Shown here piece by piece: positions 1 to 9,684 of a stretch of 64,000 nucleotides of DNA. The notes beneath the pieces are model-generated. The model was given only the letters and a program-made list of their open reading frames with translations, ran no database searches and was not told the DNA's origin. This stretch comes from Gonatopus flavifemur (taxonomy: Eukaryota > Arthropoda > Insecta > Hymenoptera > Dryinidae), in assembly GCA_018340375.1 (NCBI GenBank), contig JAFFJZ010000002.1:24880001-24944000 (forward strand), given 5' to 3'. The first letter of the stretch is position 1. Every line of letters begins with the position of its first letter. The position numbers and the translations under genes are program-made.

Positions 1-221
1 ATCGGTTTGTATTGTTCTTTGAGACAAGGGTGGGTATCTTCATACAAACTCCGAACAATTTTCACACGATCTTAAAACAACGGATCAAACAATTCCAACT
101 TTCAAACGGACTTGAAACCAGGGCTGGGCAAGTATTTGTGATACAATGATGCGGAAAAGGTATTGGAAATAAAATCGGTATTTTGTATTTGGAATTTACA
201 ATAGATTTCCTTCAGTATTCA

Positions 222-452
222 CACGGAAAAAACTGTTTAATAGAATTTATCAACGAGGGTGGTAAAATACGGCACTATTAGAGTTTCTGTTGATATTTAC
301 TAGAACTGTAGTCAAATCTACTACTGCGGTAGTAATTTTGACTGCGACCATCGTAGATTTTACTAGAACTCTTATAAATATTACGAGAAATTCTAATAGT
401 GCTGTATTTTACTGAACGCGTTAGTAAATCTTATGAAACATTTTTTTCCGTG
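222..452. repeat. Foldback (MITE-like) element with CACGGA-type ends
   Basis: The ends read CACGGAAAAAACTG and, inverted, CATTTTTTTCCGTG. The arms continue inward (TACGGCACTATTAGAG pairs with a reverse copy near 393-414). It has no coding capacity. Similar CACGGA ends recur at 6,968-7,340 and 7,464-8,602, so this is a dispersed non-autonomous family. Confidence 0.6.
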
Positions 453-654
453 CATGAATACTCAGTATATCAAGTATTTTTCAAAGAATTTCATATCTTA
501 CAATCGAAAAATATAGTTTTTTAAAACAGATTTTCCAAAATACTTTGTATTTTGTATTTCAAACACATTTTTCTGAGTATTTCTACTAATTCTCATACAT
601 TTGAAGGATTAAATAGCAAAGATTTTGAAGGAAACACTTGAAATATAAAATACT

Positions 655-922
655 ACACTGTAAAAAAACAATCTGAAATTTCAGATGAATATGAAAATTC
701 TGGAACTTGTAATTGAAATAAAGTTCAATCATGAATTCATGAAATTCACTGCAAAATATATTAAAATTCATATAAAAATGTATGAAAAATCATAATTCTG
801 TATGAGATATCATAAAATTTAATATGAAAAGTCAGAAAAGTTTTGAAAATGATTATAGAATTTATATGTTAATTGCTTCACATAAATTTATATGAAATTC
901 AGGAAGCAATTTTTTACAGTGT
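655..922. repeat. Foldback element, TACACTGTAAAAA ends
   Basis: Inverted ends TACACTGTAAAAAAAC and TTTTTTACAGTGTA bracket AT-rich sequence made of short ATGAAA-type motifs. Nothing in it looks coding. Ends ending in CACTGTA/TACAGTG also bracket 38,965-39,199 and 40,990-41,088. Confidence 0.5.
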
Positions 923-972
923 AGAGGAAATATATTTCAAATGTGAGATATATAACATTGGTTTTTATTCAA

Positions 973-1213
973 GTAGGGTAGACCGGGTACGATTGGAACA
1001 CAGGACGGTTGGAACAGAACAAATATCTCGTCAATTTCTTGGCGATGGGAAAAAGGATCTAGGGAAAAATGAAGTGAAACCTAAGTCCGAACACGGATCT
1101 CAGTGGCTCATCGTTCATCACAGGCTGCATGGTTCACTTATTACGCAAACAATTAGCAAAATATCCCTCGTGTTCCAACAGTCCTGTGTTCCAACCGTAC
1201 CCGGTCTCCCCTA
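973..1213. repeat. Foldback element, GTAGGG(T/G)AGACCGGG ends
   Basis: The left end GTAGGGTAGACCGGGTACG is matched by an inverted right end that finishes in ACCCGGTCTCCCCTAC. The motif GGAACACAGGA also occurs in both arms. A related element with AGGGGAGACCGGGGC ends lies at 8,984-9,425. Confidence 0.7.
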
Positions 1214-1259
1214 CGTATTTAAAACGATTGTATTTCAATCATGATATAGGGTGATGATA

Positions 1260-2131
1260 CAGGGTGATCCAGAGAAGATGGACGGTTTTGTTTTTTGAAT
1301 AACTCGAAAACTACTCCACCAAAATTTTTGAATCAAATTTCATTTAAAAATATAAACAGGAGAGATTGATTTACAATCATTCGTGGAACACAATATCGTT
1401 CAGGTGACCGTCATTCAATACATTCATTAAGTCATTGTACAAAATTTTCAAACACTTTTTCGAGCATAGAACGCTGAATTTTTGAAATTTCTTCAGAAAT
1501 CCGAGTTTTCAGGTGTTATAAATCTCGTGGATGTGTGTCATAAACGCAGCTTTGAAGGTATCCCCATAAAAAAAGATCTGGAGCAGTTAAATCAGGCGAC
1601 TGCGGTGGCCAAGCCAAATCCTTACGACGCAACAACATGCGGTTACCAAACGCGTTTTACAGTATTATTGCGAGAGTTTCTACCGAACACTGACCCGTCG
1701 CGCCATCTTATTGCTGGAACCTATTTACCGCCCAGACGACGATGACTCGATGAAAACTCGGATTTCTAAAGAAATTTCCAAAATTCAGCGACCTATGCTC
1801 GAAAAAGTGTTTGAAAATTTTGTTCAAAGACTGAATGAATGTATTGTCCTACAAATGTGTCAGGGATTCAATTAATTCTGTTTTTTATATAAATAAATGA
1901 TGAATTTATTAGAATCACAAAATTATCTTCTTTCATTTTTGAAACGCATTCGTATGTTGGGAACCCATCTTTCAACTGATTTTATTTTTTTGAATAAATA
2001 GATCGCAACGCCTCTCAACTAATCTCTCGTGTTTATATTTTTAAATAAAATTTGACTCAAAAATTTCAGTTGAGTAGTTTTCGAGTTATTCAGAAAACAA
2101 AACCGTCCATCTTCTATGTGTCACCTCCCTG
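1260..2131. mobile_element. Long foldback element carrying a DDE transposase remnant
   Basis: Inverted arms (AGAAGATGGACGGTTTTG on the left, its complement near 2,098-2,116 on the right) extend for several hundred bases. Between them, on the minus strand, lies a transposase fragment described separately. The layout suggests a deleted DNA transposon of the IS630/Tc1 superfamily whose two ends were rearranged into a hairpin. It is not autonomous. Confidence 0.65.
1515..1680 (-). pseudogene. IS630/Tc1-type DDE transposase fragment
   Basis: On the minus strand, 1,611 down to 1,561 reads WPPQSPDLTAPDLFLWG, the block around the last catalytic Asp of IS630/Tc1-mariner transposases (consensus W-P-x-R/Q-S-P-D-L-x-P-x-D-F-F-L-W-G). 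The open frame continues to about 1,516 (YLQSCVYDTHPRDL) and then stops. The preceding residues FGNRMLLRKDLA fit the region just upstream of this block in the family. Only some 50 codons remain, with no N-terminal domain and no first two catalytic residues, so this is a dead fragment. Confidence 0.65.
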
Positions 2132-2598
2132 GTGGCAATGAAGTGTTGAAGCGCGACGAAAGCGCGAAGAAACACTGAGAGAAAAAAAGCTGCTGAAACA
2201 GCAAATCTCAAAAATTAGCTTCGCTGATATGGCAAACCTTGTTGTTGAATTAGCAAAAACTTCGCTATTACAGCAAAAAGATTGCTCTTTCGGCAAGCGC
2301 AACTGCAATTCAATTCGGCATTGATATACAGACTGCTAGAAAAAAAAATTTGCTGAATCTTACAAAACATCTTGCTAAAAACATTTTTTTTTTTTAGCAT
2401 GCAGCATGCGCTTTGCTAGTCTAGCACATTCTCTGAAATGTTTTTTTCAAGATTTTTTTTTTTTGAAGCGTAAGATAAATAAGAGTCATCTAGACGTACT
2501 TTAGGAGGGAATTGGAACATCATTAGATTTCATACGTTCCGATACCCGCTCTCTTTACTTTTAGATGGTCACTAGGGCGTGTAGTACATTCCCAATAC

Positions 2599-2704
2599 TC
2601 CCAGGTGAAAATCGAAATTAAGGAAGTGAAAATTGGAACGAATAAACCGAGGCAATGTTTCAATTTCCTCCTTTAGTTCATTTCACGCTTGATTTTCACC
2701 AGGG
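2599..2704. repeat. Short palindromic element
   Basis: CCAGGTGAAAATCGAA at the left is mirrored by TTGATTTTCACCAGG at the right, and AGTGAAAATTGG by a reverse copy. It is about 106 bp and non-coding. Confidence 0.5.
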
Positions 2705-2715
2705 TTACAACAATA

Positions 2716-2832
2716 CCCCACATAGCACAAATGTCTCGATGATATCTCAGAAATATTCTGACAATATTACAATGTCTTCAGAATATTGCAGAATATTCTG
2801 AAGATATTATTGAGAATCTTGTGCTATGTGGG
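2716..2832. repeat. CCC...GGG foldback, ATAGCAC subtype (117 bp)
   Basis: The left end CCCCACATAGCACAA and right end TTGTGCTATGTGGG are near-perfect inverted copies. The interior is a chain of AATATTCTGA-type motifs that is itself palindromic. The left flank ends in TA but the right flank is AC, so the duplication is degraded. Confidence 0.7.
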
Positions 2833-2889
2833 ACATTACTTTATCATCACATGATGTTATCAGAATCACTTCTGCACAGTTAGTAAATA

Positions 2890-2954
2890 CCCACCCAGCA
2901 CGAATATCACAGCAATATTACAGTAATATTACTACGATATTTGTGCTGAGTGGG
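2890..2954. repeat. CCC...GGG foldback, 65 bp, TA target duplication
   Basis: The ends CCCACCCAGCACGAATAT and ATATTTGTGCTGAGTGGG are inverted. TA flanks both sides (2,888-2,889 and 2,955-2,956). It is too small to encode anything. Confidence 0.7.
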
Positions 2955-3062
2955 TAGTCTTGAAATAGTCTTGAAACAGTAGACGTTATACGGAAAATTT
3001 TCTCATGTTCATTCCTCATGAACTTGACTCGACGCTCTTGACACTCATTATCAACATGCCAG

Positions 3063-3344
3063 CCCGTACAGCACAAAAGTCCCCGCAAAGAGCTCCCGTT
3101 ATGACAGTAAACATGAATTCATTATGAATAGTTTGAATCCAAAATGAACTCTTGATGAATAACTTAATATTCAGAAAGAATTCATATAACGAATTCATAA
3201 AGAACTATTCAGGCATTCAACATGTATGCATTTTGAATTCATTCAGTTCATATTGAATTCATTTTTACTGTCATAACGGGGACTGTTCAAGAAGTTCTTT
3301 CAGAAGTTTTTGTGAATTCAAAATGATCATTTGTGCTGTCTGGG
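3063..3344. repeat. CCC...GGG foldback, ACAGCAC subtype (282 bp)
   Basis: The left end is CCCGTACAGCACAAAAGT and the right end TTTGTGCTGTCTGGG. A second internal inverted pair, CCCGTTATGACAGTAAA and its complement near 3,268-3,284, lies inside the arms. The centre repeats GAATTCATT motifs. A diverged relative with the same internal CCCGTTATG block is at 36,432-36,641, and another related interior lies in 10,009-10,998. Confidence 0.7.
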
Positions 3345-4944
3345 AAAGCATATTCTACGGAAATTCAAGAACTAACCGACCCCGTTACAAATATTCTATA
3401 AAATCTCATTGACGAATAGGAAAATAAATAGGTTTCAATGAAATTCAATGGTATTCAAACAAGAATTTCACCATTCGTAATGGGATTTAATAGAATATTT
3501 CTACCAGAGGAAACAGTGGACACTCGATTTCTAAAAGAAAATTGGAGAACATTTGTATGACAATTGTACCAATTTCACTTTTGGCGCGAAGACTTATTTT
3601 TGCGGGATGAATATCATTACTGAACTCGATATACCCCTTGATATGAGGCGAAATGCTCACTCCGCAGCAGGGCAATATTGGGTACTCGAATTGAAATAAG
3701 CAAAAGAAAGAGGAAAATATTTCACTGAAAATTAGGCAAATTTTGAGAACTAACCGTTCTTACGTTTTAGAACTGATCGTTTTCTTTTAGAACTAACTTT
3801 TTGGTAAGAACTGACCCTTATCATATGTCTTGCAACGTGCTTACATTCACCATGAAGAATTTGCACGATGGTGTTGACAATGGAGATGTGATCGTGGTAT
3901 TGCTAAAAGTGTTAGACATTCGCGATAAGTATGACAACTGATTCACCACGACTGTCAATTCTCCTCGCATATCAGCTGATTAGTTTCAATTCGATAAAAT
4001 CCACTTCTATTCGTACGACGATTCGAGTGTTTCTAGCGAGATCATAAATCAATAAATATCAATTATGAACAAGTCCGTTATCGGTTCGTGAGAGTCAAAG
4101 TAAAAAGATAGACCACGCCAATCATAACGGAAAAAAAGATGACAAGAAGTAATCAAACATTTTCACAAAAATATTGTTAGAAAAATCAGTACGAAACTTC
4201 ATAACACAAATATGAAATTTTTCGCGTATCGGTGTTATGAAATTTCGTATTATCTTTATGCATATGCGTGTCATATCTGTTGATATCATTGTTACAAAAT
4301 TACAGCTTGTTATGAAATTTGATATCATTTTTGATACAAGATTTTGTAATATTTTTAACAGTAAACAAGACAAACTTCAAATTTCATGGGTTCTGATAAA
4401 AAAATGTTTACAAGTAAAAAGGAATGACAGATCCATGGAAATATGTAAATAATCTCACAATACTAATCAATACATATCTTATTGAATATGATAAATATAT
4501 GAATTTCTCCAAACAATCGAATGTGCAGTGATAAGCGAATTGATCAATATAAACAGTGATAACGTATATTCAACGAAAATTCGAAATGGCCTTATAATAA
4601 CTCCGGTTTTGATGTTCTCTTGAGTTTATCGTACAAAAAATGATTAGATAAAAAAATTTGGTGCATTCATTCACCCAATTCTTATTTGGGAATAACGTGC
4701 AAATCACTAAAGTATCAAGGTCAAGGTGGAAGGAAATTGTTTTGAGAATTAAAAATAGTTTGGGAACCAGTATTTATTTCATTCATGAATTGTGTTGTAT
4801 CTGGATCAGTAGGTGATTCAGAAAAAAAAATTGGAGGTTGTTCATGTGAAACAGAAATATAAAAATTGTGTATTAGTATTCTTGGTGAAAATAAAGGATC
4901 AACAATGCAACGAAGCAGTGTTGCAAAAGTTATAAACGAATGTA
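3345..4944. other. AT-rich stretch with no recognised gene
   Basis: Open frames are under 90 codons, on both strands, and resemble no family I know. A short imperfect hairpin built on ACGAAAxTTCATAACAC lies near 4,190-4,254. Nothing else is supportable. Confidence 0.6.
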
Positions 4945-4954
4945 CATTGAGAGT

Positions 4955-5065
4955 AGGGCTGGAGTTATAATCCAATTTAATGCGATTTTATATAAAATTG
5001 TATCGAGTTTCTATAAATTTGTATAAAAACTTGATGAAAATTTTATATGAAATCACTGATGTTTC
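4955..5065. repeat. GGGCTGGAGTTATAAT palindromic MITE, copy 1
   Basis: AT-rich short element built on TTTTATATAAAATTGTAT and its reverse copies. The same family (GAGCTGGGACTATAATGT ends, ATTTTATATAAAAT core) recurs near 44,788-44,896, 56,515-56,632, 56,957-57,063 and 57,172-57,313. Confidence 0.5.
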
Positions 5066-5085
5066 GGTTCCGTCTCGTCTCGCTG

Positions 5086-5216
5086 CCCTGGTAAAAACGA
5101 AGTGTAACAAAATACATTTGCGATGCATTCCATGGCGCGAAACACCACTCCGGGTACATTCGGATGAACCTCGCATTGCACTGTAACTACAGTGTAACAT
5201 TTTATTTTCACCAGGG
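5086..5216. repeat. Foldback with CCCTGGTAAAAA / TTTTCACCAGGG ends
   Basis: The ends CCCTGGTAAAAACGAAGTGT and a reverse-complement right end ACATTTTATTTTCACCAGGG flank a short core. TG occurs on both sides (5,084-5,085; 5,217-5,218), giving a plausible 2-bp duplication. It interrupts a GTCTCG-rich stretch that continues to about 5,330. Confidence 0.55.
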
Positions 5217-5370
5217 TGAGACTGAACGGGTCTCGATCTCAATTTAGTCTCAAAATTTATAATCTCGTCTCGGTCTCGATTTTGTCTCGAAAACATCAGT
5301 ATCGTCTTGGTCTCGAGTCGAGATTCTCGGTTTCTACAATAAATTATACGTTTTACCGCAATTCTCGGTA

Positions 5371-6644
5371 CCCGTGTGGAAATTTGTCCGGGCGTCCTGT
5401 ATTGAATTTAGGCCCTGTATGGGCTTAAATCGGGCATCCAAACTTAGGATGGCCTAGCCTTAACCACTAAGGGGCCTAGTCGGGTTTCTGATATTTGGCC
5501 TGATTTTTCTCACTCAGGGCCACCCATACAAGGCCCATGTGGGGCCAAGATGCATTTCCAATGTTTCCCCATGTTTGAAAAATTTAGGCGCACCCTACTA
5601 AAGCCCGTATAGGGCCTTGCGGTGTTTCCCGTATTCTCCCAAAGATTTTATTTTAGGCGCACCCTACTACAGCCCGTATAGGGCCTTGCTAGGCTTTCCA
5701 TATTCTCCCAAAGATTTTAATTCAGGCGCACCCTACTTCAGCCCGTATAGGGCCTTGCTAGGCTTTCCATATTCTCCCAAAGATTTTAATTTAGGCGCAT
5801 CCTACTACAACCCGTATAGGGCCTTGCTAGGCTTCCCATATTCTCCCAAAGATTTTAATTTAAGCACACCTGTACACAACCCTCGCAGGGCCGACCTGCA
5901 TTACCAATATTCCCCTTGTTTTGAAAAGTTAGGCGCACCCAACCTTGGTTGAAAACAGCAATATATAACCTCTTTATTCAATTAAAGTTTTAAACTATTT
6001 ACAATTCGAAGTCTTTACATAGATCCATTTTTATAGCCAAATTTCTGTCGTTTTGATCGAGCACAGGAATGAAATGCAAGAAATTTTCCATTTGATATTA
6101 GATCAAAGTCAATAGTTTCGGTTTCACTGAATAAATTCAATGAGATCAAAATTTGATAATCAATGAATTGATGGAAAATCATAATGATAATTAATACCTT
6201 ATACTCGTAGACATAACAATAAAAAAGGGAACGTTGTATGAACTGAAAGGTACTTGATTCATTAAGAAACAATCAGAATAATCATTTCAATATATCAAAT
6301 GATCAAATCTGACCAGGCCCTGACCAGGCCCTGAATAGAACTGGGGAATGTCATAAATCATTTCTACCCGGGTGGGAATTTTATTCTCTCCTTGCGATAT
6401 TCATCTAATTTGATAATCTATGCAAACATTTATTACACATTCAAAGGCCCTAGTTTCAGAGCCTGCATTGGCCCCATCATGGGTGTCCTACATAGGCCCA
6501 AGTTAGGAATACAGTACAGGTCCTGGAAATGAGAGCGTGACAATCCTGTCTAGGCCCTATAAAGGTAACCAAAACACGGCCTGGAATAAAGTAAGGACGC
6601 CTAGTTTGGCCCTAACTGGCGCCAAGAATTAATTTCCACACGGG
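5371..6644. repeat. Large GC-richer foldback containing a 69-bp tandem repeat
   Basis: The outer ends CCCGTGTGGAAATTT (5,371) and AATTTCCACACGGG (to 6,644) are inverted. Both arms are rich in GGCCCTGTATGGGC-like words (AGGCCCTGTATGGG on the left, TAGGCCCATG-type on the right), unlike the AT-rich surroundings. The left arm carries the tandem array listed separately. No transposase is recognisable. Confidence 0.6.
5586..5860. repeat. 69-bp tandem repeat array, about four units
   Basis: Units of the type GCGCACCCTACTACAGCC + CGTATAGGGCCTTGC + TAGGCTTTCCATATTCTCCC + AAAGATTTTAATTTAG repeat with a 69-bp period and a few substitutions each. A degenerate fifth unit runs to about 5,940. Because 69 is divisible by three, the plus strand stays open and would give a 23-residue repeat (FPYSPKDFNLGAPY then YSPYRALLG). 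I read it as a minisatellite within a foldback arm, not as a gene. Confidence 0.75.
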
Positions 6645-6967
6645 AAGTAATGAACCTTTAATAAGACCCAGATCTTCATGAAGGTAAGAGAGGGCCCATG
6701 TTCTTTGCACGAAGACCAAATTTCGTCATCAATATTTCCTTGCATATTCCTCTATTCATTATAATTGTAAAGATCTGTAGATAGATACCTTCTACAAACA
6801 CAGCCACCTACATAGTGCGGGACATGCGATACTCGAAGTATCGATTCTTTTATATGCACTAAAAATGTACAATTTATATAAACTTTTATAGAATACCGAT
6901 TAAAACTCGACACATATTTTTTGTATAAAAGTATCGATACTGCGAGTATCGTATGTCGTTTTACATA

Positions 6968-7340
6968 CACGGAGGAAAATGCAAGTCGAGAACATAGTAA
7001 TCTTTGATTGAAAATCTCAGCGTGTTTCTTAAAATCTGAGGGATAAAACGGTTCACATTTTTGTTGGATTTTATTTGAAAAACAATGAAAAATTATCAGT
7101 ACTGGACAAAAAATACAAAAAAACATTTGAACTTTCCAAAAGTCGCGCATGGAATTTTACATTTCTTTCCTATTTTCCATCAAGTATTGATAATTTTCAT
7201 TGTTCTTCGAATAAAATTCAACAAAAATGTTAACCGTTTCATCTTCATGAAAAATTTAAGAGAAATTCTCAGATTTCAAGAAATGTGTTGAGATTTTCTA
7301 TCAAAGATCACCATGTTCTCGACTTGCATTTTTCTCCGTG
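6968..7340. repeat. Foldback element, CACGGAGGAAAATGCAAG ends
   Basis: The left arm CACGGAGGAAAATGCAAGTC is mirrored by GACTTGCATTTTTCTCCGTG. Further in, CGAGAACATAGTAATCTTTG and TGAAAATCTCAG also have reverse copies on the right. Non-coding. The right end abuts another CACGGAGAAAAA motif at 7,341. Confidence 0.75.
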
Positions 7341-7463
7341 CACGGAGAAAAAAATATGACAACCATTTTCATACAAATATAGTAATCGGAGGATATGATT
7401 GATTATGACGATAAATGACAGTCGGTATATGACAATTCATCATAACTCTCGTAACAGTTACTA

Positions 7464-8602
7464 CACGGACAAAAATAATACATTAAAAATTACAACATTT
7501 TCTAGTGAATTAATACTACAGTGGGTTGCCAAATTATTAGGCCACAGTTGAGATTATTGAGATTACTCCAAAGTTGAATATCTCAGTGAAAAATTATCGT
7601 AAGGAAACAAATGAATACGCAATTTCAAGGGCAAAGTCTACTCTTTGAGCATCATTTGACCTCTTTGGTCTATCATGTTTGTCCGACAACCTACATCGCA
7701 TTGAGTATGAGCATTTTGGTCGATATTTCCTGAGTTTTTCAAACAGAAGGAGCTCGCAGGAAGATTAAAACATGGAAACACGAAAATGAACATTTTGTAG
7801 AGAATTTCCTCAGCTTCAAAACGCTTTTTTTATCTTCTTGGTAGAGTCATTTTTAGCGGAGTTATGTCATGTTTTATGACTTGTAATTTGGAGACGGTAG
7901 AGGGGGGAAAAAATCTCCATGAAAGAAAAAGATTTGTTTTAAGATGTATTATACGCAGAAAATACTTTTGAAAACAATCAAAAACCTCTCGAAGTATTTC
8001 TTTTCGTATAATACATAGCAAAACTAAACTTTTTCCTCCAAGGAAATTTTTTGTCCCCTTAACCGTCTCAAAATTACAAGTCATAAAACATGACATAACT
8101 CCGCTGAAAATGACTCTACCAGGAAAATAAAAAAAGCGTTTTGGAGCTGAGGAAATTCTCTACAAAATGTTCATTTCCGTGTTTCCATGTTTTAATCTTC
8201 CTGCGAGCTCCTTCTGTTTGAAAAACTCAGGAAATATCGACCAAAATGCTCATACTCAATGCGATGTAGGTTGTCGGACAAACATGATAGACCAAAGAGG
8301 TCAAATGATGCTCAAAGAGTAGACTTTGCCCTTGAAATTGCGTATTCATTTGTTTCCTTACGATAATTTTTCACTGAGATATTCAACTTTGGAGTAATCT
8401 CAATAATCTCAACTGTGGCCTAATAATTTGGCCACCCACTGTATATGTCTAATGTCTTAAGAATCACTCCTCGAATGGGGAATAGAATACTAAAACTGCA
8501 ATAATTTTTACTACATTCTGTAAGAAAGCTTCTGAGGCCGTCAGGTAATTGTGACGACATTTGACGACATAATACTATTTTACTACATTATTTTTCTCCG
8601 TG
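7464..8602. repeat. CACGGA foldback split by a nested hairpin element; TA duplication
   Basis: CACGGACAAAAATAATACA (left) and TATTTTTCTCCGTG (right) are inverted, with TA on both sides (7,462-7,463; 8,603-8,604). The original short element was interrupted by the Tc1-like hairpin at 7,519-8,441. Confidence 0.65.
7519..8441. mobile_element. Tc1/mariner-type hairpin element, 923 bp, almost fully self-complementary
   Basis: The terminus CAGTGGGTTGCCAAATTATT with TA on both sides (7,517-7,518; 8,442-8,443) is typical of Tc1/mariner-superfamily ends. The two halves are reverse complements almost throughout, for example GAGCATCATTTGACCTCTTT near 7,648 and its complement near 8,300. No transposase is encoded. 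A transcript would fold into a hairpin with arms of over 400 bp. A second, heavily interrupted copy is at 41,677-44,695. Confidence 0.85.
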
Positions 8603-8983
8603 TATATTTCTGCTAACCACTGATAGATGTATACATTGAGAAAAACTGGCATCAGTTAAATTAACAAAATCAAGTTAACTGTATCATTTTGATTGTAATA
8701 ACCGAAAAATTAGTCATTATGATCGAAAAAAATGGTTGAATTAACTACAAACAGCGGTTGTCGTGCTATTCAATGAACTTCATCAGTTGAAATGACTGAA
8801 AATTTCTCTGAGTGTAGTATTTGACGTCATAATGACTTATGTCCTTTGATTACTGTACTTTGTCTGATAACCATTATTATATTCTTTTCTCCGTGTGTAG
8901 TTACTTTTATGGGATGAAAGGGCTTCTTGGATGACATGTATGGTCGTCGTAAGCTTTTGAAACTTGCAATACCATCCAAAGAA

Positions 8984-9425
8984 GTAGGGGAGACCGGGGC
9001 TAAAAGTAACAGAGGTGAGTTGTAACACAGACTATCCCACACAGCACGGAAGTTCAAAAAGAACTCTCAAGAATTTATAATGAATTCTTCAAACCCCAAT
9101 TGAACTCTTTAAGAACTCTTTCTGAACTAGTGTGCTGTACGGGATACAAGTTTCCAACGAATAAGGTTCACTCTTCGTAAAATGATTATTTGCTCGCTGA
9201 AAGAGTATTTTATAAAGCGCACACATAATCTGATAAGAAATACTACAGTAATAGACCGGGGCACAAACTCACCCTAATAGAAATCACTCCAGTTATTCTC
9301 CAGACTATTACTAGGCCTTGCAAGTCCCTCACAAGTGCTTGGTAAGGCCTTCCAATGGCCAGGAGACTAGCTAGAGCGATTTCTGTATGGGCAGTCCTGT
9401 TACAATTAGCCCCTGTTTCCCCTAC
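8984..9425. repeat. Foldback GTAGGGGAGACCGGGGC with a nested element
   Basis: The left end GTAGGGGAGACCGGGGCTAA is mirrored by TTAGCCCCTGTTTCCCCTAC at the right. GTAACA and TGTTAC also pair further in. The element at 9,035-9,144 is inserted in the left arm. Confidence 0.7.
9035..9144. repeat. CCC...GGG foldback, ACAGCAC subtype, TA duplication
   Basis: TCCCACACAGCACGGAAGTTC and AGTGTGCTGTACGGGA are inverted ends. TA flanks both sides (9,033-9,034; 9,145-9,146). The interior repeats AAGAACTCTTT motifs. Confidence 0.7.
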
Positions 9426-9684
9426 TTGGTTGATACAACCAAATTCTATCGGTAAATACGAACCGGTTGAATATTTTGTTAACGTATGCAAATCACACGA
9501 ATACAACAACTGAAAAAAAAATTCCTCCAAAAAAATCATTTTTATGCAACAATAATATTTTTGATTTATTCAAAAGCAGGCAACCAAATATTTTGAATTG
9601 CTATTGACAACCTTTTTAATCCTCTTGTTAATCCAAACTTTTTTCACTGTAGATTTGCATGAATATTTATGTGTGGAATTTCAG

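Noticed and set aside
5617..5952. 111-codon repetitive protein gene
   Set aside because: The frame exists because the 69-bp unit is divisible by three; it lies within a foldback arm and has no gene context.
7830..8096. Minus-strand frames in the hairpin at 7,519-8,441
   Set aside because: Arise from self-complementary AT-rich arms; the counterpart at 41,969-42,157 shares the sequence, but no domain is present.
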